NCBI RefSeq assembly: GCF_010015445.1
Contig: NC_053123.1
Coordinates: forward strand, 372,001 to 436,000
Direction: 5' to 3'
Length of the DNA: 64,000 nucleotides
From: Perca fluviatilis
Taxonomy: Eukaryota; Chordata; Actinopteri; Perciformes; Percidae
The notes under the pieces were generated by a model, which searched no databases, was not told where the DNA came from, and saw only the letters and a program-made list of their open reading frames with translations. The translations under genes and the position numbers were made by a program. Positions within the stretch are counted from its first letter, which is position 1; each line of letters opens with the position of its first letter. Shown here in pieces: positions 21,326-34,310 of this stretch.

Positions 21326-23670
21326 CAATTATTCTCCAAACCATCAAGGGGAACTGCTATTGCCCGGCTGCTCTGATGTAAGTTATAGAGAACTTTTATA
21401 TTCCTTTAGGCCATTATTTGGAGACAGTGGATGCTGTGCTGCTATACTCATTTCAAGGGCTCTTCTTCTTTTTGACATGTAGCACCTTCTGCCATCGACC
21501 CAGCCGCAGGACGCCCAACAGTGGCTCCACCGACACAGGTTCTCCCCTTTCTCAAGACTCTTCTGCAGCTTCTCAGGTAACGGCGGTAAAAAAAATCACA
21601 AAGCATTTCGATCCATGGAAACAGTAGGATTCAGAGAAAAGAAATTCACTGAATATTTCTGAGCAGAAAGTAAGCAGAATAGATATTCTGCTGTTGTTGC
21701 AGGTGCTGATCTGTTGAGGATGAGCAGGGAGGATCTGATCCAGATCTGCGGTCCAGCTGATGGTATTCGCCTCTTCAACACCATGAAAGGAAGGTGAGAC
21801 ATTAAAATACACTTATGTGCTCAGAACTGGGCACAGCAAATTCAGTTTTGTTCGGCTTTCTTACCCATTCTCACTCCTAGCACATCAAAAAGCGACGCTT
21901 GGTCAGATACTTTTGGTGTTTATTATTGACGCAAAAAGTATACTTAAGCGTGATATTTAGACGAGTTTGGTCAGGACTCTTGGCATAAATTTTTGACGCT
22001 CTCGGGACTTGCGTCTAGCCCTTTGATGTCATATTTAGATGCGCTTGCTCAGGACTCTTGGCATCACTTTTTGACGCTCTGGGTCAGGACAGAGGTTTAA
22101 GTGACATGCGGCACAAGAACGGGACAGTTAGGTTTAGGGAAAGATCGTAGGTGGAGAGAACTTTGACAAAAACAGAACCTTCTCATTACCTGCATTTAAT
22201 TCCTAAAGTTCAGTGTTTAGGTAGACATGAGGGCAAACTGAGAACCATCTTGAGTCAATATCACTACTGTGGCATGTTCTTCTTTTCCAGGTGTATACAG
22301 CCCCGTCTCACCATTTATGTGTGTCAGCAGCAGGCCAGGCATCAACCTGCCACCAAGTCAGGGGCTGGAGACAGTAAGTCTACATACTGTATAGGAGACG
22401 TCTAATACTCTTATGTTGAATTTATTTTGAGCGCTCTTTAAGCATGTCTCATTTTTGGGGATATCTGCAATATCCTGGAATACTGAGGAGAAGCGTTCTC
22501 CAGACATCTCTGTTGTAAATATCAGTCACCATACAGGAAAATAATAATGAACATCAATACAATGGAAAAGGAAAACTTTGTTCTAATGTAGTCCTGGAAT
22601 TGTACATGGAGCTTGTTCATGTGTTTCCTCCTGTGTCTTCCCTGCAGTCTACAACGCTCTGTACCTGGAGGAGCTGACACTGTTGGACCTCTCCGAAAAG
22701 ATCGCTTCGCTGTACAGCATCCCTCCACAGCAAATAACACACATCTACAGACAGAAGCCCAGCGGGATCCATGTCTTAGTCTCTGACAAGGTATCCCTAC
22801 ACCTCTATCAACCAATAGTCTCACATTGGCAGACCTATCTCCACAGCGCTGTGGAGTAAGGTCTACACATCTAGTATAGACTTTAATTCATAGTTCAGGT
22901 CAGGTTTCACTTAATGTATGTACAATATTAAATGTAGGCTGGATATTGATATTATATCGATATCGAGATATGAGACTAGATTTTGGGACATTTGCACAGT
23001 ACATTGATGCAGTTTTCTTAACTTACCAGACTGTTCCATCATTTGGCTTTACCCACTTTATCATTATATCCACTTTATTGATGATTATTTATCTAAAATC
23101 TAATTGTGAAAATATTTTATTAAAGCAACAATTGTCAACCCTACAATATCGACGAAAATATGGACATCGATGTATTTGGTCAAGAATATCCTGATATCTG
23201 ATTTGCTCCATATCTCCCAGCTCTAATTATGTAAATGTATAACAACAATGGTATAGAATTACTGAGGTAGATTTACAAGAACAACAGTGGGGAAAGCTTT
23301 CCTCTAGAGCAGTCTATTTAACACTGCCATTTCTAGGCTAAGAAATCACATATAAAAGGATTGTTGTTAGGGAGCATTGGGGTTTATACATGACAATCAA
23401 CCACAGGTGGAGATGTTCTAGATTTGAATATGCAGCACTTTGGAAATGGAAATGAGCTGTGCTTACGTCAGTCGATCCCTTCATTTCAGATGGTGCAGAA
23501 CTTCAGGGATGAAACAAGCTTCATCCTCAGCATTATAAGAGGTCATTATTTTAAAGTTAATGTCATAACTCACTGTTAATCATTCAGTATGTCGGTAGTT
23601 TTAATAATCTTTTACTGTTTTCTGTTTCCCAGATGAAAACACTAATGGCTTCCACGTAGTGTTGAAATGA
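21326..23670 (+). CDS. CP2/grainyhead-family transcription factor (TFCP2/UBP1/TFCP2L1-like), C-terminal seven exons
   Basis: The exons are 21326-21377, 21483-21576, 21703-21793, 22291-22373, 22648-22790, 23490-23541 and 23633-23670, each with AG/GT borders and compatible phases. They continue from the exon at 1556-1659. The product includes [14 protein letters not shown] and [20 protein letters not shown] (SAM-like domain), [28 protein letters not shown] and [15 protein letters not shown] (ubiquitin-like/dimerisation region), and ends FHVVLK-stop. CP2 proteins are nuclear DNA-binding factors that act as dimers and tetramers. The region seen here mediates oligomerisation and contains no DNA-binding domain. 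Some positions look intermediate between TFCP2, UBP1 and TFCP2L1, so I give no symbol. The Gln-rich insert of TFCP2 between PRLTIYVC and the C-terminus is short here. Confidence 0.88.
21880..22100 (+). repeat. Imperfect tandem duplication in intron
   Basis: A segment of about 85-100 bases with 'caggactcttggcat' and 'tttttgacgctct' appears twice, around 21970-22000 and 22050-22080, plus a weaker first unit. It lies in the intron between the third and fourth exons of this cluster. Confidence 0.6.
22815..22880 (+). repeat. Short fragment of the MITE family of 20803-21088
   Basis: 'tagtctcacattggcagacc...ctccacagcgctgtggagtaaggtct' matches the beginning of that family and forms a small hairpin around cagcgctg. 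Confidence 0.45.
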
Positions 23671-24315
23671 CCAACAGGGGCTCCGGTGCCTCAACGTTTT
23701 TCTCTGACAATCAGTGGAATTGTACAGCTTGTATATACTGTAAGTCCTTCGAGACTACGGTGCTTTAAAACACTGTTAATCTTTAAGTTCACGGTTGATT
23801 TTGTGGCCTTATTCAGTTTTCTTTAATAGTTTTGTTTTATTCGTGTTGTTAAGTTACTGATTCATGCTTGAAATGTCTAGTACAGTTATTAGAGGTAAAC
23901 CCTGCTGTATTACTCATTCACATGATCATATATTTTTGGCAACACCTAAAAATACAAGTGAGTGACTTTTATGATAAATAAAGCAGAGTAAATATTTCAC
24001 ATCATCACGCCGACAAATGCAAAAGACAAATGAACAAACTGTATTATGCTGTTTGAATGTAATGCAATGTCCTTGCTCTATGTTCATGCTTGTCCCACAT
24101 AATGCTGTCATGTAGTCTGTTGCATATGCTAAAGCTCTATTACCTATTTTCTTGACGAAGTGTAATGTGAAATTTGATAAAAGTGAGGTGAGTATGCACA
24201 TAGGCCTCTGGATGTTTAAACAGAGACACTATGTTGCAGTTTGAAAGGATGCTTTTGACTGCCGTGGCTCTATGATGTGTGTATTTCACTCAAAATAAAG
24301 TATTTTGTTTTCTAG
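23671..24315 (+). other. 3' untranslated region of the CP2-family gene
   Basis: Follows the stop codon at 23668-23670. An AATAAA at 24295-24300 is the first good poly(A) signal in a suitable position, preceded by AT-rich sequence without other gene signals. Confidence 0.55.
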
Positions 24316-25130
24316 AGGTCAATGGACTTTATTCAGATAATGAAAATGCCTGTTGAGATAATTAGTAAAAATAAGAACAAATCAACTGTTCTGTGAAAAA
24401 TAGGGGCCATTGCCTCCCCCCTCCCCTCCCCCTACTTTACGGCCCTGTCCCACTTTCTTTTTATGTCACAAATGCAAATGCCCCTTTATTGCAACAAGAT
24501 GTTTCAATCATTCCCGTCCACCCTGCGGGGGTGTAGACCGGAGGCTAACTGCGACCTGAACTGACACATTTATTTACGCTACTATTTTTCCGACAGTACG
24601 CACATAATCGCTAGGTTGATGCTCAATAAAAAGGCACAGAATAATATATTTATCCACATTTTGCAACTGGTGGAGGAGAGATTTGCTGTAGTGATGCGTT
24701 GGTATGATGAGGCTAGAAACTGTCAGAGTGCTCTATTTCTCCCCTAGCATACAGTAGTGGAAATGTTGTGTTTCAAATGGTGTTCTTTATTGTTGCTGCA
24801 GTTACTAAACACTTCTTCAATGTAGGCCTGAGCACGTGGAGATTGTTTTAAGGCAGACTTCAAAACTTGTGAACATATCCTTTAAACACCCAAAATGGCC
24901 CAAAAACGACACAGTGATATGGACCATGCACCAGAGATAATAACAATTTTAGCACCAGCCCACCCAGTATAATTTATTACAGGCTGTTCGACAACCACTT
25001 GTTACTAAACGCAGTTGAAGTGAAGGGTACACGCGCTTGAAAGAATGCGTAAGGTGCACGAGTAGCCTACTTAATGTGTAATATATATTACAAGTTAGGA
25101 TAGCCTATAGCCTAGCTATTACACTTGTGA
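24316..25130. other. Intergenic, no recognised feature
   Basis: I see no gene, terminal repeats or obvious repeat boundary. It separates the poly(A) signal of the CP2-family gene from the candidate promoter at about 25.2 kb. Confidence 0.45.
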
Positions 25131-25217
25131 ACTAGTTTAGTCGCTGGGCAGGGGAACAGCTTCACCAGCTTTTACTACCAGTAGACTACCTCCCAAAACG
25201 TCGACGAGGAAAGGAAC

Positions 25218-25265
25218 CGCATAGGTTTCGTTTCTGTGGAAGTGCTGCTTGGGTTTCGTTTTCTC
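25218..25265. promoter_or_regulatory. Candidate interferon-stimulated response element (ISRE) and IRF-like site
   Basis: At 25252-25265 the sequence GGTTTCGTTTTCTC matches the ISRE consensus AGTTTCNNTTTCNC at all but the first base. On the minus strand it reads GAAAACGAAAC. A second, looser IRF-type motif (GGTTTCGTTTC) lies at about 25225-25235. The surrounding 25.14-25.46 kb is CpG-richer than its neighbours and is followed by a strong splice donor. SAMD9/SAMD9L genes are interferon-inducible in vertebrates, which fits a promoter for the downstream gene. The link is inferred. Confidence 0.55.
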
Positions 25266-25289
25266 GGAGCTGACCGCCCACCGGAAGAC

Positions 25290-25459
25290 TGCATGTATTC
25301 CGCCGAGCACCGCAGTCAGACTCAGCTCTGCTATCTTCTCTCTGCGAACCAGCACAGAAATATGTCTTATATTTACTTGTCTCGAAAGGTTTGTCTCACG
25401 AACCCTGCTTGAAGACGTCACATTAAATGGTGAGGACAGCAGCCTTTGTGTCCGGGATG
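25290..25459 (+). other. Candidate 5' untranslated first exon of the SAMD9L-like gene
   Basis: The segment ends gggatg|gtaagtgg at 25459/25460, a near-consensus donor. There is no convincing protein similarity, which fits a 5' UTR exon. The start is a guess based on the distance from the ISRE. The next plausible acceptor on the same strand with exon-like sequence is at 40248, implying an intron of about 14.8 kb filled with mobile elements. An RNA-seq splice junction would decide it. Confidence 0.4.
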
Positions 25460-25693
25460 GTAAGTGGGTGTTGTCTGTATTTTTGTTTTGGCAGTGTGGA
25501 AAAAGTAGTTCCTAGAATAATAATAATAATAATAATAAATAATAATAATTTTAAATGAATACCAATATTTCCTCAGTTTTAAGATGTAGCCTATGTAAAC
25601 CTAGCTCAGTGGATGCCTGTAGGCTAGTTCCTGCATCTAACTTGCAGGTTTTATGTAGGCTATGTGTGATTTTGAATCTTTTGGGAATATACC

Positions 25694-28055
25694 TATGAAG
25701 GTAAATATGGTGCAAAACGTGAGAGCTTGTAGAATACAATGTGAGAACTTGCAGAACAAAAAAATTTAACTTGTATGTTAAAATTTGCACTTGTAAAATA
25801 AAAATTTGCACTTGTAAAATAAAAATTTGCACTTGTAAAATAAAAATTTGCACTTGTAAAATAAAATGTGCACTTGTAAAATAAAAATGTGCACTTGTAA
25901 AATAAAAATTTGCACTTGTAAAATAAAAATGTGCACTTGTAAAAATTATTCACATTTGAAGTCACAAAAGAAAAAAACATGAGAGCTTGTAAAAAATCTG
26001 AACTTGTAAATTGAAATTTGCACTTGTAGAAAAATATTCACAAATGTGTAGATTGATATTTGCATGAACACAATGACAGCTGCAAACTTGTAATGCAACA
26101 TTTACTCATGTACTTTTCTTTTTACTCAGGTTGATTTTCCATCACAACCACAACTCAGTGATTACAACCTCTCGAATCTGTCACTGTATGGCTCTCTCGC
26201 ATCACCAAAGAGCGAATCTGCGCGCTCGACTTTTACACATACTTGTTGCGATACATTTGGTGCAAAACTAATTTGTACCTGTGGACTTAGGCTGTGGAGC
26301 TCTGATCCAACAGAACGGGGAAAGCAGGGTTTCTATCGCCAGATGAGGGACAACTCTGTCCGGCTTATTTAGCTATGTCGCATGGAAGCCTGGTTGAATA
26401 GCAAGCTAGCGTTAGCTAACTAACCAACCAGCCTGATTCTAAATAAATACCTTTTAATTATCTTAACACTTTTTAACAGTCAAACTGAAACACTGGCGGT
26501 GAGCTCCAGGTCCTGCAGCCGCGAACGGACCCGTCACCAGTGGTGCTCGCCGAAGCGCAACATCGCTATTATTGCCAGAAAGCCCGCTGCCGACCTCGAC
26601 CTGCAGTCGGAGCTCCAGCGGGACACAGAGAGCCCCGCACCCGGTATCTCGGCAATCCCCGGCCATGACCACAGCTTGCTTTGCTGATGTTGTGCCTCAC
26701 TGCCAATCATTGCACCCGGCAGGCAGCAACAATAGCTTCTGCAGAATTACATCCACCTCGCGGGCAGCAGTAATTATTTTTGCCGAATGATGCGTCATCT
26801 CTTAACCCTCGTTGCTGCCGAGATTTGCACCCAGGTAGCAAGGAAATGATAGTCTGATAAAACATTGATGTCTCTAAACGTTGTAAAATTATAATCATCA
26901 TTGATGAACATGACAAAGGAATGTATATAGCCTACATTTTAATTAAACAGTAGCTACTTTGCCTTATAAAATCATTATTTCCCCTTATGGATGGAAGTCT
27001 TGGCAGGGATGCAGAACTTGGCAGCTGTTACCCGCTGATGACGGTCCGTCTGCGGCTGCAGGACCTGGAGCTCACCGCCAGTGTTTCAGTTTGACTGTTA
27101 AAGTGTTTAGATAACTAAAAGGTATTTATTTAGAAGCTGGTTAGTTAGCTACACGCTTCGCTATTCCACCAACACTAGCGGTGAGCTGCTACCGGTCGCG
27201 GGGCTCTCTGTGTCCCGCTGGAGCTCCGACTGCAGGTCGAGGCGGAAGCAAGGCTTTCTGGCAATAATAGCGATGTTGCTCCGGCTGGCCGATACCGCTG
27301 GTGACGGTCCGTCTGCGGCTGCAGGACCTGGAGCTCACCGCCAGTGTTTCAGTTTGACTGTTAAAAAGTGTTAAGATAATTAAAAGGTATTTATTTAGAA
27401 TCAGGCTGGTTGGTTAGTTAGCTAACGCCAGCTTGCTATTCAACCAGGCTTCCATGCGACATAGCTAAATAAGCCGGACAGAGTTGTCCCTCATCTGGCG
27501 ATAGAAACCCTGCTTTCCCCGTTCTGTTGGATCAGAGCTCCACAGCCTAAGTCCACAGGTACAAATTAGTTTTGCACCAAATGTATCGCAACAAGTGTTG
27601 CAAAAGTCGGCGCAGATTCGCCTCTTGGTGATGCGCGAGGCGCGCATACAGTGACAGATTCGAGAGGTTGTAATCACTGAGTTGTGGTTGTGATGGAAAA
27701 TCAACCTGAGTAAAAAAAAGTACATGAGTAAATGTTGCATTACAAGTTTGCAGCTGTCATTGTGTTCATGCAAATATCAATCTACACATTTGTGAATATT
27801 TTTCTACAAGTGCAAATTTCAATTTACAAGTTCAGATTTTTTTACAAGCTCTCATGTTTTTTTTCTTTTTGAATTCAAATGCTGAATATTTTTACATGGT
27901 GCAAGTTCATTTTTATTTTACAATGCATTATTTTACAAAATACATTTTTATTTGACAAGTGCAAATTTTAACATACAAGTTAAATTTTTTTGTTCTGCAA
28001 GTTCTCACATTGTATTCTACAAGCTCTCACGTTTTGCACCATATTTACCTTCATA
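25694..28055. mobile_element. Palindromic long form of the 6-bp-duplication foldback element
   Basis: Same termini as 3170-4145 (TATGAAGGTAAATATGGTGC and its complement). The flanking duplication TATACC is at 25688-25693 and 28056-28061. The left arm (25694 to about 26630) repeats the short form almost base for base, including the 'atttgcacttgtaaaataaa' array, and the right arm (about 27030-28055) is its inverted copy. The centre (about 26640-27030) is unique. A further inverted piece ('gacggtccgtctgcggctgc') occurs twice at about 27041 and 27304. No transposase is seen. Confidence 0.85.
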
Positions 28056-28679
28056 TATACCTTATTTTTCCACTTTGTCATTGCATAATATAATTCTATT
28101 ATGCAATATTATATTATGAATATATATTCAGATATTTCTGTTTGCTGAACTATGAATCGTGTATTGCCCAGACAGATTGGTCCGTGTATCATCCGATCAT
28201 TTGTTTTTGTTTTCACATATGAAAACGAAAAAACGAGAAAACAACTCCTTTTTCCGTTTTTTTAGAAAAACAAAAAAACGAAATTATGACTTGATTTTTG
28301 GTTTTCCCGTTCTTGCACGGAAATCAGAAAAACCACTTGATATTCCGATTTTCCCCTGTGGTGGTGCTAAATCTGATTGGCAGGATATGCATTCATTGTT
28401 TTTCAAATTAAGAGTTTGCCCACACTGTATTTGTTAGCCTGTAAAATGAATAGTCTATATGTAAAATGAATAGTCTATATGTATGCTTTTTGTCACCTAA
28501 TTATTTGGCTTAACTGACTGAAAAAAATCTATTGTAAAATAGCCTAAATGTAAACATGTTCACGCATTGACAGACAAAAGGCATGATCTGTTTTTGTAGG
28601 AGAGGGGAAGACCCATCTCATTGTTTAATCCTGTTGTGTTCAAAGTCATGTTAAACAATTTTTTGTTCCCAGTCAAAAA

Positions 28680-28682
28680 TAA

Positions 28683-28730
<48 letters not shown>

Positions 28731-29345
28731 GGAAATTCAAGGTCCCAGTAGCTCAACATACATCACAAACAGGATCATAAAAAAAAGCAACTCCACATGA
28801 ATAGCATGGACAATAAAATAAAAAATACTAAATAAATTAAAAAATAATAATACTAAATAAATTAAAACATATAAAATCCACATGAATGTACTAAGGGATG
28901 TATAAGCATGATACACTTGCAGTGATAGGGCAGGGACTGACCCTGTGATTCAGTATGAGAGTGTGTGTCATGGTGGTAGTGCAAATAGGTCCAATAGTGC
29001 AAGGATAAAGTCTAGAGACCAGCATTAAATATGGACAATATAAGAGATCAAAAGTCAATATTAGTAATAGGGTTACAGCCATTGTTCATGTATTAAGTTA
29101 TGTTAGACCTCAGTCCAAGCTGGCGGGAGGAGGGAGGGAGGGATTGTGCATATATGGGCTAATATAGCCAGTAAACAGTGTAAACAGTAAACAGTGGGCC
29201 AGTGGACAGTCAGTACATAACTGTTATTATAGGAGGTAGTGGAAGTGGTGGAGAGGGAGGAGAGGCAGACAGACTATGCAGAGAAGTCTCTCTCTCCTCT
29301 TCTCTTTAGTGAAGCATTGTAGAGTTGTCTGGCCCTGGGGACAAA
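28680..29345 (-). mobile_element. LINE 3' end with (GATA)n tail, in left arm of palindrome A
   Basis: Read on the minus strand, the fragment runs from 'ccccagggccagacaactct' to a tetranucleotide (TATC)n tail. The equivalent copy near 38255 shows 'ggggatcaataaagtatct' before the tail, the typical 3' end of fish non-LTR elements. Only the last 650 bases are present. Three sister copies occur in the other palindrome arms. Confidence 0.55.
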
Positions 29346-30999
29346 TTACTTTCTCAGTCTGTCATGACTGACAAAATGACCGTTCCATTAATACTCATCA
29401 TACAAATTTAAATAATACATCTATTCTTTGTTTTAGATGTTTTTATTAACTTAAATTCTTATGAATAATTTTTTTTTGTCTATTTGTTATTTATGGCCTG
29501 TATGCCTCATTGATCTGAGCTTATACATCTTAAATTCCATCGAGTACTAAAAAACATAATTGCTGGATTATTTTGACAATAATAAATAATCAGATGAAAC
29601 ATAGTATACTGTTTATCACAGATTACTTTGGGCCAAAATTACCAAGGACATTTGTTAAGAAACCATTTAAAAATGTATACAGTAACACCTGTTTGGGTCA
29701 AAAGTAAGAGATTTTATCTGTCACTTTGGAAAAAGAGAGAGACTCAGAGAAAAGGTTAGCGTAGTAGGTGTGAAAAAAGCATGGAAATATCAAAAAAATA
29801 TATAAAAAATAATAAAATGATCTATGGAAAGGAGTGCCATGTCTTTTTGGTACATGATAAACTATCTGCATTCAGGAAGAAGTTGGACTGTGTTGGGCTC
29901 GCGTGGAACAAGGCTCAGTCCCTGTGCCATTTGTACCACGCATGCGTTGAAACACTTGACAACCAACAGTGACCAAACATCACAACTTTTTTTAAATTAA
30001 ATCTTTCTTATACAATAGTCATACAAACAATCAAGACTAATAACCATAGACTGTATATTATTAATGCGATGAAGTGTAAACGTACATAAGTGTCCTTTCG
30101 AAGACGGAATGACAGCTCTTCCAACCACCACTGCTGTATACCACTATAGTAGCTACATGCTAACGGCAGTAAACATGTCATCTTAGCTGGCAGTGTTGTT
30201 AAATTCTCCCCAATTCCGGGTCACATTCCTGCTGAAACATGTCCGATTGGGTAGTGTTTGGTTCAGAACCCTTTATCTGCGATTTTTGACCTTAGAAAGT
30301 GCTGCTTCATTCCACTACAATCTAGCATACTCTATTATAACTATTATGTAGCTGTATGCTAATGCATTAATAATATATAGTCTATGGTTATTAGTCTTGA
30401 TTGTTATTATTATAAATAAGATTTAATTTAAAAGTTACTGTTGTTGAATCAAGTAGAATTTCAATGCATGCGTGTACAAAATAGTCCAGAAATTCTTCCT
30501 AAATGCAATAGTTTATCATGTACCAAAAAGACATGGCACTCCTTTCCATAGATCATTTTATTATTTTATATTTTTATATTTCTGCTTGTCACATTCCTAA
30601 CCTTTCTACGCTAACTCTTTTCCAAAGTGATAGATAAAATCTCACTTTGACCCAAACAGGTGTTACTGCTATACGTTTTAAATGGTTTCTTAACAAATGT
30701 CCTTGGTATAATCTGTAAAAGTATATACTATGTTTCATCTGATTATTTATTATCAAAATAATCCACCAATTTTGCTTTTTATTTTTTATGGAATTTAAGA
30801 TGTATAAGCTCAGATCAATGAGGCATACGGGCCATAATTAACAAATAAACAAAAAAAAAATTATTCATAGAGAATTAAGTTAATAAAACATCTAAAACAA
30901 AGAATAGATGTATTATTTAAATTTGTATGAAAATAAATGAATGGTCATTTTGTCAGTCATGACTGATTGTCACAGAACGACCACTCTATGCTACTAAGA

Positions 31000-31511
31000 A
31001 GAGGAGAGAGCTTCTCTGCATATTCTGTCTCCCTCTCTCCTCCACCCTTCCACTATATATTAACAGTTATGTACTGACATCCACTGGCCCGTTTACTTTG
31101 TTTACCTGTTTAACAACTTACCCGCATATAATCCCTCCTCTCCCGCTTCAGCCACTGAGGTCTAACATAACTTAACAATGAACAATGGCTGTCCTTTAAC
31201 TTCAAACCTCTAATATTGACTTTTGATCTCTTATATTGTCCATATTTAATGCTGGTCTCTAGACTTTATCCTTGCACTATTTGCGTACCTGCTACCACCA
31301 TGACACACACTCATATGAACTCACAGGGTCAGTCCTTTACGCAAGTATATCATGCTTATACATCCTTTAACATTCATTGAATTTTTATGTTTGAATTTAT
31401 TGTGTTAATTTTTTAGTATTTTATTTTATTGTCCATGCTATATCATGCGATTTGCTTTTTATGGTCCTGTTTGTGATCTTCTGAGACCTTGCCCCTTGGG
31501 GATCAATAAAA

Positions 31512-31609
<98 letters not shown>

Positions 31610-31650
31610 ATCTGTCTATCTATCTATCTATCTATCTATTTATCTTTGAC
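31000..31650 (+). mobile_element. LINE 3' end with (TCTA)n tail, in right arm of palindrome A
   Basis: Inverted counterpart of 28680-29345, more diverged. It ends 'ccccttggggatcaataaaa' followed by a long (TCTA)n microsatellite at about 31511-31640. Confidence 0.55.
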
Positions 31651-32569
31651 TGGGAACAAAAAATTGTTTAACATGACTTTGAACACAACAGGATTAAACA
31701 ATGAGATGGGTCTTCCCCTCTCCTACAAAAACAGATCATGCCTTTTGTCTGTCAATGCGTGAACATGTTTACATTTAGGCTATTTTACAATAGATTTTTT
31801 CAGTCAGTTAAAGCCAAATAATTAGGTGACAAAAGCATACATATAGACTATTCATTTTACATATAGACTATTCATTTTACAGGCTAACCAGTACGTGTGG
31901 GCAAACTCTTAATTTGAAAAACAATGAATGCATATCCTGCCAATCAGAATTAGCACCACCATACGAAAGGAATAAAGTCATATTCGTTTTTGTTTTCTTA
32001 AAAAACGGACAAAGGAGTTGTTTTCCCGTTTTTCGTAAAAAATGATCGAATGAATCGCGGTCAATGTACCGTTCGTTCATTTGTTTTTTGCTGTCACATA
32101 TGAAATCAAAAAACGAGAAAAACAACTCCCTTTTCCGTTTTCCGTTTTTTTAGAAAAACCAAAAACCGAAATTATGACTTGATTTTTTGGTTTTCCCGTT
32201 CTTGCGGCAGAATCAGAAAAACCACTTGATATTCCGATTTTCCCCCTGTGGGTGGTGCAAATCTGATTGGCAGGATATGCATTCATTGTTTTTCAAATTA
32301 AGAGTTTACCCACACTTTATTTGTTAGCCTGTAAAATTAATAGTCTATATGTAAAATTAATAGTCTATATGCATGCTTTTTGTCACCCAATTATTTGTCT
32401 TAACTGACTGAAAAAATCTATTGAAATAGCCTAAATGTAAACATGTTCACGCATTGACAGACAAAAGGCACAATCTATTTTTGTAGGAGAGGAGAAGACC
32501 CATTTCATTGTTTAATCCTGTTGTGTTCAAAGTCATGTTAACCAATTTTTTGTTCCCAGTCAAAAATAT

Positions 32570-33285
32570 ACATATATAGATAGATTTATAGATAGATAGA
32601 TAGATAGTTAGATAGATAGATACTTTATTGATCCCCATGGGATCCCCATTCAAGGTTCCAGTAGCTTAAAGACATCACACACAACATACACATACATCAC
32701 AAACAGGATCATAAAAAAGCAACTCCACATGAATAGCATGGACAATGAAATAAAAAATACTAAATAAATAAAAAAAAAATAATACTAAATAAATAAAAAA
32801 ATCCAATGAAAAATCCACATGACTGTACTAAGTGATGTATAAGCATGAGACGCCTCTGAGACTGACCCTGTGATTCAGTATGAGAGTGTGTGTCATGGTG
32901 GTAGTGCAAATAGGTCCAATAGTGTAAGGATAAAGTCTAGAGACCGGCATTAAATATGGACAATATAAGAGATCAAAAGTCAATATTAGAGGTTTGAAGT
33001 AATAGGGTTACAGCCATTGTTCATGTATTAAGTTATGTTAGACCTCAGTCCAGGCTGGCGGGAGGAGGGAGGGAGGGATTGTGCATATATGGGCTAATAT
33101 AGCCAGTAAACAGTGTAAACAGTAAACAGTGGGCCAGTGGACAGTCAGTACATAACTGTTATTATAGGAGGTAGTGGAAGTGGTGCAGAGGGAGGAGAGG
33201 CAGACAGACTATGCAGAGAAGTCTCTCTCTCCTCTTCTCTTTAGTGAAGCATTGTAGAGTTGTCTGGCCCTGGGGACAAATTACT
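32570..33285 (-). mobile_element. LINE 3' end with (GATA)n tail, in left arm of palindrome B
   Basis: Same fragment as 28680-29345. Here the 'actttattgatccccatggg' junction between the body and the tetranucleotide tail is intact. Confidence 0.55.
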
Positions 33286-34206
33286 TTCTCAGTCTGTTAT
33301 GACTGACAAAATGACCGTTCCATTAATACTCATCATACAAATTTAAATAATACATTTATTCTTTGTTTTAGATGTTTTTATTAACTTAAATTCTTGTTTT
33401 GTCTATTTGTTATTTATGGCCCACATGCCTCATTGATCTGAGCTTATACATCTTAACCCTCATGCCCTCTTCGGTCATTTTTGTACATTTTTCTCAAGTT
33501 TTTTTTTCATTTTGTGATAATTTTTGCTGTGTTACTTCTTATGGCATGAAATTTTGTAGGAATCCTTCTTTTCAGCCATTTTTTTTAAATCCAGTGTTTT
33601 TTACTCTTACATGTCTTTTATACTTAAATGATTCATTTTGTACCCTCTGGACACCTTCGAGGCAAAAATGTCCACGCACACAAAAACTGTTATTAAATCA
33701 TCATATATCAATATTGTTTTCTGCTTTTTTTTCATGAATCACTTAAACAACTTCTTACCTAATCAAAACCACCAAACATTCAATCATTTTCAGGATTTTA
33801 ACCCTTTAAATGCCAGTTTATGTATTTGAAGTATGTAATTATTTATAAAAAAAAACACAAAATATGATTTTTTTCCCATAAAATGAATAATATGTAGATG
33901 AGGCTTTGGTGGGGATTAGAGGCTTGGATATGTCAAAGATAAGCAACAAAACTGATTTGATTGCATTAGTATTTTTTATGTAATTCCAGATACTCCCTCT
34001 GGACACCTTCGAGGCAAAAATGGCCCCATTGACTTCCATTATAACCACATGTTTTGATCTCACTGCCTTTACAGTATATAACCATGCATTCTGTAATGTC
34101 AGCATTTCATTTGGAAGAAAATATTTGACATTTTTACAGTATTTCACCAGATTCAACCATTTTGGCCTTGTAGGCCGATGCATGAAATTATAGTTATATT
34201 ATGGAG

Positions 34207-34229
34207 CTCTGTGTGTGTGTGTGTGTGTG

Positions 34230-34308
<79 letters not shown>
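34207..34308. repeat. (GT)n microsatellite
   Basis: A nearly pure GT dinucleotide tract of about 100 bases lying between inverted copies of the surrounding element. Confidence 0.95.

Positions 34309-34310
<2 letters not shown>

Larger units (their letters stand above)
28180..32065. mobile_element. Long palindromic element A (arms about 1.9 kb)
   Basis: The left arm (about 28180-30055) and the right arm (about 30365-32065) are inverted copies. Outer ends carry 'catttgtttttg...cacatatgaaaa' and AT-rich 'cgaaaaaacgag' motifs. Further in are 'aaaatgaatagtctatatgt', a LINE 3' tail ending in (GATA)n, and an inner arm with 'ggaaaggagtgccatgtctt' (29829; complement near 30533). The central loop (about 30050-30370) starts CATAGACTGTATATTATTAA and ends with its near-complement, so it may itself be a small MITE. 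Exact ends and target duplication could not be fixed. Confidence 0.75.

Noticed and set aside
25249..25515. 88-codon protein at 25.25-25.5 kb
   Set aside because: No similarity recognised. The frame runs across a strong donor at 25459/25460, so a 5' UTR exon explains the sequence better.
28680..28731. CRISPR-like or regularly spaced array in the GATA/TCTA tracts
   Set aside because: Pure tetranucleotide microsatellites at LINE tails, with no spacers. The genome is a vertebrate's.
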